Assembly (NCBI GenBank): GCA_037893225.1 | Contig: JAZGUH010000225.1 | Location: 248,001 to 312,000, forward strand | Source of the DNA: Hippasteria phrygiana | Taxonomy: Eukaryota > Echinodermata > Asteroidea > Valvatida > Goniasteridae | DNA length: 64,000 nt | Reading direction: 5' to 3' | Shown: positions 56,358 to 64,000 of the stretch, in pieces | Position numbering within the stretch: the stretch's first letter is position 1 | Layout of the letters: every line of letters starts with the position of its first letter | Notes under the pieces: generated by a model | What the model was told of the DNA's origin: nothing | What the model saw: only the letters and a program-made list of their open reading frames with translations | The model's database searches: none | Program-made: the position numbers and the translations under genes

Positions 56358-57146
56358 TATCATGGGAACAGCATCAGCACTTACTCACTGGCATTAGAAG
56401 AGCGAGCACATTAGAACCATGGATAGGGAGACTAATGTTAATACATTTTTCAAATAAATTGTGTAGGCCTACATTTGTTTTTGATTGTAGGCCCTAACGT
56501 TAGTTTTTGAAGAGAAAGTCGTACGAAACATTTTGATTAAAGTTCGAATTCCATCGGATTTTGCAAAGCAAAGAAAAATTTATTTAAAGCAGGGATCTTT
56601 TGGTCTCTGAAATGTGTGCGGTAAACATGGTAAATGCAGAGTAAAGTGTGATTATTTTGTACACAAATTGGAGGGCAGATTATGACAAATTATTAAAACT
56701 CACATTTTCTCAAAATCTTTGTCTTTATTCATGCCTTATTTCAATGAATAGGCAGATGGGCAATCATGATTTCAAAAATTCTGATATTTGAATTTAAATA
56801 AAACTTTAACTAACTTGTGTAATTTGTTTAATCACAATTTCCTATTCAGAAAATAAGTCACCAAACGAACAGCGCCCTCACACATTTATTATTATCCTTA
56901 CCATGGACATGTACATGGAACACATGGGGGCCAGCACAGCGAACGCATCTCCTCAATAAACATTTTTCGTAGACATAATCCACAGCGTTATGCATACCAG
57001 ATGTGGTTGTGTCAAATTGCGGAGTCTGATCCACCGATTGCATTTACACTTGAGCATTGCAGGATCAGATCTGGATCGAATCTCTCCCGAAAGGGGGATC
57101 GACCCTAGATACTTTTCTTACATCAGTTATTTCTGATTTTCTCTAG

Positions 57147-57448
57147 GGCGAGCAAGTGATTCTTTGCAGGAGCTCAAGCACACCTTTGCCACTCCGTTCC
57201 CAGGGCCAGGGTCCCTCAAACCACCTCTTTCCACCAGCCCAAGGTACCACTCATCAACTCCCCGCTCAGACCATGAATCACCACTGCGTCAGACAAGGAG
57301 AGATCACATTGGTGCTGTACACAGACTCAAAGCAATGTTGCAGCAACAGCAGCACCACCATATATCACCACAGCACACTTACCATGATGATGTTCTTCAA
57401 CGTGGTGCATTTCCACAAACTCCAGGAAGGGGAACAAGGATGGATATG
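57147..57448 (+). CDS. SDCCAG8: SDCCAG8 exon 2
   Basis: 302 bp, residues 23-123. Acceptor TTTTCTCTAG, donor GTATAA after ATG at 57446-57448. It encodes RASDSLQELKHTFATPF, a proline/serine-rich linker (for example PLSTSPRYHSSTP) and AVHRLKAMLQQQ with a short Q/H run. The AVxxLKxML block matches the NQLKDLL region of vertebrate SDCCAG8. The donor is weaker than average. Confidence 0.8.
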
Positions 57449-57511
57449 GTATAAAACAAGAAAATGTCAACGGAAATTTTGGTTTTTACTGGACAATCAC
57501 ATTCAGTATAA

Positions 57512-57754
57512 CCCCATGAGTACGGTATTTTACGGGAGACGTCGGGGTGCCGCGGCGGCTCTGGCAGCCAAACGAACCGCTACAATGTGTTTGTGCAGTC
57601 AAGCGTAGCATATACACAATAATCCAACAATGGATTGAAACTGCACAAACAGCGGCCAATGGCGTCATCTGGCCTGGTGGCACTGTTTAATCCAACAATG
57701 GATTGAAACTGCACAAACAGCGCCATATATATGGCGTCATCCGTATGCAAGGGG
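57512..57754 (+). mobile_element. TTAA MITE, CCCCTTGAGTACGG family (copy 6)
   Basis: Starts CCCCATGAGTACGGTATTTT after ATAA (57508-57511) and ends CCGTATGCAAGGGG before TTAA (57755-57758). It carries the same inner duplication as copy 5. It starts about 60 bp after the exon 2 donor. Confidence 0.75.
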
Positions 57755-57830
57755 TTAAGACATGATTTCTTTGTCAGGTCAACGATGAGGCTGAGTTGAT
57801 TAGCACCCCAGGAACAAAGATATTACATAG

Positions 57831-57880
57831 GGGCAAGAAAGCTCAGTTGGTAGAGTGCGGGTATGATAATTCAGAATTCA
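57831..57880 (+). mobile_element. S-family tRNA-like remnant
   Basis: GGGCAAGAAAGCTCAGTTGGTAGAG split by drift, then a decayed anticodon arm and AATTCAAACCT in place of the B box. Leader absent. Confidence 0.45.
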
Positions 57881-58309
57881 AACCTCATTTTGGTTAATTT
57901 TTGGGGTCACTCTGATAATTTTAAAATGAGTATGTATCAACTCAAAATATTTATTGTATTCAGTAGAAATATTTAAGAAATCCAATTCAATTAAGAATCA
58001 CCCAAAACTATGCAAAACATAAATGAATGGCCCATTGAAATGAGCAGAAAGTCACACTCCAGCAGTCTGGGGTACAAGCAAAATTAACAATTTTTCAGTT
58101 TTGTGGTTTTTAACCTGTTTACATCTGAAAAATACTCCTTCCTATCATATGCCTAAAGTTTTAAAACTGAGTTCAATCTCAAAATATTATTTTTGGTGGT
58201 TTTTTTTTGTTTTCTGTACTGAGAGTGTAGTCTACGCAGTTCACCGATTTTGATGATTTTGAGGGTTTTTTGGTGTGTTTTTTTTAATAATTGGTCATGA
58301 CTCTCGAAC

Positions 58310-58620
58310 AAACTAGAAAGGAAACTGACTGGGGAATTTTAATGAATTTTCAAAGCAAACAAATAAAACTGGCTGGAGCGGGATTTAAACCCGCGACCTC
58401 CAGAGTACCGTCCTGGTGCTCTACCAAATGAACTTGAACTTAAATGATTTTGCCCTATGTTGGCGGTCTCCCAGATTGTCAGTATCCTTGTTCGGGTGCG
58501 CAAGTCAGAAGTCATAAACCCAGAATGCCGTATAGCCAGGGAACATGCCCCAACTTTACAATACAAACTGGAAAGCAACATTGTGGGGATCACTCAATGA
58601 GGATAGGGCTTTCTAACTTA
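58310..58620 (-). mobile_element. tRNA-derived SINE (S family), near full length
   Basis: Tail, tRNA part (about 58373-58455, with a small insertion in the A-box side), leader and AAAGCCCTATCCTCATTGAG as complement. More diverged than 20240-20550. A partial extra tail (GTCAAACAATCCACAAGGG) follows at 58626. Confidence 0.7.
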
Positions 58621-58717
58621 TTATAAAGTCAAACAATCCACAAGGGAAATTGATGAGTAAAAGGTTATAGCATGGGTTATGAATAAACTACAGCAAACAC
58701 ACACTACATCGGATTAA

Positions 58718-58931
58718 CCCCTTATAACCCGGTATTTTACGGGAGACGTCGGGGTGCCGTGGCGGCTCTGGCAGCCAAGCGAACCGCTACAATGTGTTTG
58801 TGCAGTCAAGCGTAACCTATACACAATAATCCAACAATGGATTAAAACTGCACAAACAGCGGCCAATTGCGTCATCCGGCCTGGTGGCACTGATTTTTTT
58901 CCGCCAAATTCCGTCATCCGTACGCAAGAGG
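58718..58931 (+). mobile_element. TTAA MITE, CCCCTTGAGTACGG family (copy 7)
   Basis: Between TTAA 58714-58717 and 58932-58935; ends CCCCTTATAACCCGG / CCGTACGCAAGAGG. Full core without the inner duplication. Lies 138 bp before SDCCAG8 exon 3. Confidence 0.8.
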
Positions 58932-59068
58932 TTAAAGCTTACAGTTGTACTTTCAGGAAATTCCATAATATCAATTTACAAATGTTTGCTACTTTACACC
59001 CATTTCGTGGTGCCCGGGCACAAATGTATATTCTTTTGATGTATTTTATTATCAAACGTTCTGTGTAG

Positions 59069-59227
59069 GGAAGGTCTACCAATGTGGATCATAGACGGTC
59101 GGCAGGTTCTGGAACCAGGTTACAGATGATGGGGGAGAATGAACCAAGATTGGAGGATATCCTACCATTCATGAGCAGCCAGAGTGCTTATATACAACAG
59201 CTGGAGGGAGAAAACAACTTCTGTAAG
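59069..59227 (+). CDS. SDCCAG8: SDCCAG8 exon 3
   Basis: 159 bp, residues 124-176, phase 0 at both ends. Acceptor TGTGTAG, donor GTAATC. It encodes RLEDILPFMSSQSAYIQQLE then GENNFCK, matching the MHDLVHTINDQSQYIHHLE region of human SDCCAG8. Confidence 0.92.
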
Positions 59228-60038
59228 GTAATCGACAAGTTTAAATTGGCCAATTCGCACTTGAAATTGTTTCAAAAGTGTTCCAAATATTTCTTTGCAC
59301 AAATATGTTCTCCCATCTGGAATTAATTTGAAACGTTGCATCGATTGTTTTTTTCACAAAAACAATGGATCACATCTATATAATTTTCCAAAGGTTATCT
59401 TGATTTCACTACCTGCATATATTTATCTCGTCTGAAATATTTTTTTCAATGGGCATGAACCTAGAACCCATTTATTTTTAGCTTCAAAATTAGCTTCACC
59501 TGAATTTTGACCCTAACAGATATTTTTCGCTGAAGGTAAGTAAATCCTAATTGTTTTTCCACCCGAAAAATGTTTCCAAAAGATTTCGCAAAATGATTTC
59601 CCACCACAACTACATGATAAGGCTCACATGCATTGCACAGATGTGGCATGCACTGGTCAATACATCCAAAATTTAATACATTCCTAATTTTAGAAGAACA
59701 GAAGTTCAATTAAAGTTCAGGGGTCCTGTATGGCTAAGTTTGGAGACTTCGTTGAATATATTTTTGCCAATCAAAATTTTGTTTCCAAATATTCGCATTG
59801 AAAAATAAGTATTCAAATAGTCAATTATTGATTGCACTATCCGATATAAATTATTATTCAGACATTATCTAAGAACACTTCAAAATATGTACAACATTGT
59901 ACATAAGAAATAGAAGCACTGCATATACTTGTAGGCTATGAAGCAAATCATATCCAAACTGAGAGTAATTTTAATGGAGTAATTGTAATGGAGTAATTGT
60001 TAATTTTGACTTGTCGACTTGTATTGTCTTTCTATTAG

Positions 60039-60158
60039 GATGAGCTTGCCTCACTGAGGGTCAAGATACAGAGTGTTGTGGATGATAACATCCAACTTTA
60101 TGAAGAGCTAAAGACATCAGTGGTCAAATTAGCACTGGGAGAAGAACGGACAGATAAG
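60039..60158 (+). CDS. SDCCAG8: SDCCAG8 exon 4
   Basis: 120 bp, residues 177-216, phase 0. Acceptor TCTATTAG, donor GTTGGA. It encodes DELASLRVKIQSVVDDN and LYEELKTSVVKL, heptad-like coiled coil parallel to the vertebrate EELSGMKNKIQVVV stretch. Confidence 0.9.
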
Positions 60159-60384
60159 GTTGGAATAAAAACCACTTTCATAACTGTTATTTTTTTTTTT
60201 TTTTTATACTTGTGCCCCAAAATGGTTGGTGTAGTTTTATACCTGGTTTATTATGTACACTGCACATAATAGTTTAATAAGTTATGATTGACCTTTCATA
60301 TTTACAAGATTCGTAATCGATCGTTTCATTTGTAAGATATGGATAGAAACACTGGAAATAAGATTGGACGAGTTAAACAAATAA

Positions 60385-60960
60385 ATAGGATCCGGTTCCA
60401 GATTATGGAATCGAGTACCCATAACTGAATTAACATATTACTTAGTAATTTCTCAGACAATGAAAAAGAAAGTTTTAAATGAAAAATAAAAACCAGGATA
60501 CACAGAAAAACAATAATGTTATGATACTTGCAAAAATGAAATTTACACCGTCAACATATAGAGCTCACGGTACACACTTGCTGCATTGATGCACTGATGT
60601 GGTAGTATTAACGTGCGGACCTTCACGAACAATATGAACAGCAATTTCCAAGATTTAATTTTTGGGATTGATTTTTCTTTAACCCTAACAGCCCAAGGCT
60701 TTTTACTAGAATCCTTCCCTAACCACACAAACTCCAACACTGTGTAGTAAACCAATGGCACATTCTTTGTACTTAGACAAAATCAGGGCATCAAGTCCCA
60801 TGCAAAGTGATGGTGCCAAGGCTCTACAGTACCCAATCACACAAAATTCAACACAAATGGGGTGTTTGATTTTGGCAGGTTAGGGATGGTTAGGGTTAAC
60901 GAGTACCTGGGTACCTGTGCTTTTCTTTTCAGTCGAGTACCCAATTTCCGTACTACCCGT
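60385..60960. repeat. GGTACCCG element (copy 3), interrupted
   Basis: Left part GGATCCGGTTCCAGATTATGG, middle AACAGCAATTTCCAAGATTT, right part GAGTACCTGGGTACCTG. It is split at TTAA by the insert 60683-60895. Confidence 0.65.
60683..60895. mobile_element. TTAA element, CCCTAAC-ended (copy H)
   Basis: 213 bp between TTAA 60679-60682 and 60896-60899, nearly identical to 5013-5224. It is nested in the GGTACCCG element; the undisturbed version of the site in copy 2 has one TTAA. Confidence 0.85.
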
Positions 60961-61117
60961 AAATGCACAACCCAAAAATAGAAATATTATTTGAAGGAAT
61001 ATTAGCAAACCATACGTAACCATTTATTATTTACGCTTTCCACTTTTAAAGCCTGAATGGGATCATCTGTATTGTGTTTTTAAAATAATTTCTATATTTT
61101 GTTGTATTTTGTTTTAG

Positions 61118-61228
61118 GATAATGAAGATCAACAACAAAGAAAGCCTGCCTCTGCTGACGGGCCATCTAACGTCCACCCAGAAACTCCAATGAACAAGAA
61201 TTCATTCGGCAGATGGGCACAGGAGCTG
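61118..61228 (+). CDS. SDCCAG8: SDCCAG8 exon 5
   Basis: 111 bp, residues 217-253, phase 0. Acceptor TTGTTTTAG, donor GTGGGT. It encodes DNEDQQQRKPASADG and NSFGRWAQEL; polar and weakly conserved, accepted on phase and junctions. Confidence 0.85.
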
Positions 61229-61609
61229 GTGGGTAGTAATCATTCAGATCACTTTTTGATAACCTCAAATGAAGACAAACTACAAATTTCAGATGAGTGC
61301 TCCAGAACTGACAAATGAAAAGAATTACATCAATATAGATTGAACAGTTATTTTAAAACAAAGAATAGCATGATATTTTTCCTTCATTTGGCAGATAGAG
61401 ATTCCTTAGTTTCAATCAATACCGCTCATTTTAAACTATTTTCCAATTTCAACGTCACAGTAGACAAACATTAAATCAATAAAATCCTTGGTCAAGGCAA
61501 GGTTGCCTACATAATGAGCAAAAAAAGGAAAAAGAACAAATATTTCTCTATATTTAGTCAACAAATCCTATGCATAAATTACAAGAAAGATATTTGCCCT
61601 TTTCCAACG

Positions 61610-61760
61610 TTGTGTATGAAGCACTATGCTCAGTGTTTTCAGAGAACCTGTGGGGTCAAGGTTCATAGGGAGATGGGTTCAAGTCCCGCCCAAATAAGCC
61701 TCAGAGTTTTTTCCCACAGGCTCTCGGAAAGCACTGAGCATACAGTACTTCCTAAACTAC
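61610..61760. repeat. Second SINE family, palindromic copy
   Basis: ATGAAGCACTATGCTCAGTG and an inverted CACTGAGCATACAGTACTTC enclose a B-box-like GGTTCAAGTCCCGCCC and CCACAGGCTCTCGGAAAGCA. Same family as the interrupted unit at 28722-30180. Confidence 0.6.
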
Positions 61761-62346
61761 GTCAGGAAAGGGCAGAAATCTCTCTTGTAATTTATTTCAT
61801 CTGATGCAAATTCCATTTTCTCAAATCCTATGCATATCATATTTTTTAATGATGGCTTTGTATTAAAATGATGGCTTGGCTTTGTACTAAAGACCACAAA
61901 AATTTATGTTATGATTTCATTCTGTGTGCTTGGAAATGGTGGACACAAAATATTGTTAAAGATTAATGTTAAAAAAATTGGGTTTGGATTTTGCTCACCC
62001 TGTGCTATGAGATACGTTGGCATCTAGAGATATTGGCAAAGGAAATGATGATATTTGGCATTAGAATCATGTTGTACAAGATCCTGTCTTATCTTTTGCA
62101 CAACCTTTCTCCAGCTTCACATGCACTTTAATTATGCTTCACTTCAGCGTCAACATTCAGAAGTGGACTTTACCAGTGTAGATGTAGATATAGGCACTTT
62201 CCAAGTATGTTGTCAAGAACAACAAATAGATGAGTATAAGATTACTCAAGATTTTTGCAGTTATAGAAGAAGTCTTAAAATATATTGAGTCTCCAATGCA
62301 ATGGCAGGTGAAATGTTTACCACGGTTTTGTTTTTGGTTTGAACAG

Positions 62347-62411
62347 GAGCAAATGAAATCCCTTCATGAAGCTAAAACAAACCGGCTGGAAGCGCAGCTT
62401 TCATACACAAG
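62347..62411 (+). CDS. SDCCAG8: SDCCAG8 exon 6
   Basis: 65 bp, residues 254-274 plus two bases. Acceptor TTGAACAG, donor GTACAA. It encodes EQMKSLHEAKTNRLEAQLSY, coiled coil. The split Arg codon AG|A fits exon 7. Confidence 0.88.
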
Positions 62412-62921
62412 GTACAACTCAGTTTGAAACTAAGAATAGCTTGTACGGGATTGCTGTACATCCATGTCATCTTGCCACAAAATGTACAGTAATGGATGGG
62501 CAATCAGTGTGATTGTCTGTGTCAGGTGTAAGATTTGTCAAGATTATTATTTTTGTTACTGATTTAAGAATTTTTCAAGAATCTCTTTTGAAATCTAGAA
62601 TTCCTAATTTGCTACCCTTAAGGTGTTTTTACCTGTAAAAGTGGATATAGACAATAGAAACGGGTATTTTAAGGGGTGCCTTTAGGCAAATGCAAACCGT
62701 AGACCCTACATTTCTCTGGGGTCCTCGGCGACCCCTAAACACTAGAGATTTTGTGGATTTTTCATTGTCGGCCAATCTCACCCATGCTGTGTGTGTCATT
62801 ATGGGGTGCCATTATTATGGGGTGCATGCTATAGTTTTGTACACATTCAACCAAGCTTGGTTCGTGTGCACAGTTACTGCACACCCAGAAGTCTCTTTGC
62901 TAGGCCAGTTGACACAGAGGA

Positions 62922-63100
62922 GGAGCCAATTTCATGGAGTTTCTTAGTACAAAATTCTGCTAAGCACAGAGTTTTGTTTAGAGTTACCAGTCGAAATCGC
63001 ACGCGATGTACACTTGTGACTGGTTGTCAGATAAATTCTGCTTAGCCGGAAAATTTGCTAAGCAATATTTTGCAATAAGCAGCTCCATGAAGTAGGACCT
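62922..63100. repeat. MITE, CCAATTTCATGGAGCTG family
   Basis: Left end GGAGCCAATTTCATGGAG, right end GCAGCTCCATGAAGTAGGAC, inner GTTACCAGTCGAAATCGCAC. Lies just before SDCCAG8 exon 7. Confidence 0.55.
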
Positions 63101-63155
63101 TAACTCTGGATTCATTACACCTCATCCCTATGTTGCATTTCAACTTGTTCTTCAG

Positions 63156-63350
63156 ATCGGAGCTGGAGAAATATGAGAAACGGTGTGATGAGCTGCGGTC
63201 TAAGCTTCGCATGGCGGAGTCCGTCAGTCTAATGACCAGGGATGAAACCGAGTTGGAGAATGGTCTGTGTATTAGGTGTGCCCAGCATGAAGCAGTCATT
63301 GCATCGACCCACGGAAGTGCACAAAATAAGGCAGTGGAACGAATTACAGG
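63156..63350 (+). CDS. SDCCAG8: SDCCAG8 exon 7
   Basis: 195 bp, residues 275-339 plus two bases. Acceptor TTCTTCAG, donor GTAGGA. It encodes SELEKYEKRCDELRSKL and NGLCIRCAQHEAVIASTH; the CxxCAQHEA motif (residues 313-321) is the most diagnostic part of SDCCAG8 proteins. The coding sequence continues beyond the window. Confidence 0.94.
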
Positions 63351-63424
63351 GTAGGAAGTTAGGAACGCTCTTATTTGTGTACCTCCTTTGTCTGCTTGTC
63401 TATGGGTCCTTTGTTTTTCTGTAT

Positions 63425-63665
63425 TGGCTGTTGGGGTGTCCGTTTGTTTGTTTGTTTGTTTGTCTCAGTTTTGCTGTAAGACTGTTGGTCTGTTTGGCTA
63501 CTTGTCAGTTTGTCTGTTGGGCTGTTCGTTTGTCAGTTTTACTGTTTGTCTGTTAGTTTTGCTGCTAGGTCATTGGCTGTTTGTCAGTTTGTCTATTTGT
63601 CAGTTTGTCTATTTGTCAGTTTGTCAATTTGTCAGTTTGTCTATTGGGCTGTTTGTCTGTTGAGT
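63425..63665 (+). repeat. (GTTTGTCT/GTTTGTCA)n repeat
   Basis: About 240 bp of TTTG/TCTG/TCAG four-base words in SDCCAG8 intron 7. All three plus-strand frames stay open, giving leucine/valine/cysteine-rich paper proteins that are artefacts. Confidence 0.85.
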
Positions 63666-63950
63666 GGGTTGTCAATTTGTCACTTGATTGTATGTTGCAA
63701 AAATTTATTTTGTAGGTGAAATATGTCCTGTGATTTTTATCAATAGCAGTCAAGAAGTGTTTTGTTTGGATCAACTGATTTTGTCCTATTTCTTCGTCCT
63801 ATCAATGCAATAAAAAACTGAAAAACATGAAATTTCACCTTTGTGCGATAATCTGTATCACCGAAGAATTTTGTGTCTACCTGTTGAGTTGCACCCTTGA
63901 GAAAAATTGTGGTTGGATTCAAATTTCAGCACCTCCTAACTTATCATTAA

Positions 63951-64000
63951 CCTCTTGAATACTGATGCCGCAGTTTGAAAAAGATCACCTGGCCGATTGT
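63951..64000. mobile_element. TTAA MITE, cut by the window end
   Basis: Begins after TTAA (63947-63950) with CCTCTTGAATACTGATGCC and later ACCTGGCC, like the right-hand end of the CCCCTTGAGTACGG family read in reverse. Truncated by the window. Confidence 0.5.

Larger units (their letters stand above)
56007..64000 (+). other. SDCCAG8: SDCCAG8 gene locus, 5' part
   Basis: Seven exons, listed separately, join in phase to 1019 nt (339 codons and two bases); the gene continues past the window. SDCCAG8 is a coiled-coil centrosome and basal-body protein linked to ciliary function in vertebrates. The match rests on the exon 3 QSAYIQQLEGENNFCK block and the exon 7 GLCIRCAQHEA block. Introns hold repeats, listed separately. 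About 59230-60038 and 61780-62340 show nothing recognised beyond AT-rich DNA. Confidence 0.9.

Noticed and set aside
57486..57683. Recurrent peptide from the CCCCTTGAGTACGG MITE seen as similar open frames at several loci
   Set aside because: The similarity is of DNA repeats. Frames are broken differently in each copy and lie in both orientations to the repeat.
63388..63719. Cysteine/valine-rich open frames in the last kilobase
   Set aside because: Products of a GTTTGTCT microsatellite, open in all three frames.

Overview
The window is animal nuclear DNA. It has intron-split genes with GT/AG junctions, tRNA-derived SINEs and very many small non-autonomous DNA transposons. The genes, the frequent ACATGTACATGT words and the repeat style suggest a marine invertebrate deuterostome, most likely an echinoderm. 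That taxonomic guess is inference. No bacterial, organellar, CRISPR or viral content was recognised.

Three conserved genes and one transposase relic could be built. (1) 7213-7369 (-) is the first coding exon of a kindlin (FERMT) family integrin activator; the rest of that gene lies beyond the left edge. (2) 24327-55659 (-) is a complete Rel/Dorsal/RelA-type NF-kB gene in 11 coding exons. All ten splice phases agree, giving 670 codons: Rel homology domain, IPT domain, basic NLS, glutamine-rich stretch and acidic tail, with no ankyrin repeats. (3) 56007 to the right edge (+) is an SDCCAG8 (centrosome/ciliary coiled-coil) gene, seven exons seen and 339 codons so far, cut by the window end. Rel and SDCCAG8 are head to head, with start codons only 347 bp apart, so they probably share a bidirectional promoter. 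(4) A THAP zinc-finger exon with a frameshift sits at 52690-52925 inside a 1.55-kb TTAA-flanked element in Rel intron 1 and looks like a decayed Kolobok-type transposase.

Layout: 1-7.2 kb kindlin intron; 7.2-7.4 kb kindlin exon; 7.4-24.3 kb gene-free, repeat-rich; 24.3-55.7 kb Rel with introns full of repeats; 55.7-56.0 kb shared promoter; 56.0-64 kb SDCCAG8.

The most distinctive content is mobile DNA. There are two large groups of TTAA-flanked elements: one with CCCCTTGAGTACGG-like ends, and one with telomere-like CCCTAAC ends. There is also a tRNA-derived SINE in about ten copies, a fold-back Tc1/mariner relic, a long inverted repeat with a ribozyme-like stem-loop, and several nested insertions that reveal exact target-site duplications. 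The oddest item is a set of four 21-30 bp palindromes (CATGGAGG...CCTCCATG), each flanked by a 7-bp target duplication. They may be transposon excision footprints or a micro-element not named by standard classes. Coordinates were counted by hand from the sequence; exon borders are supported by reading phase, repeat borders are less exact.
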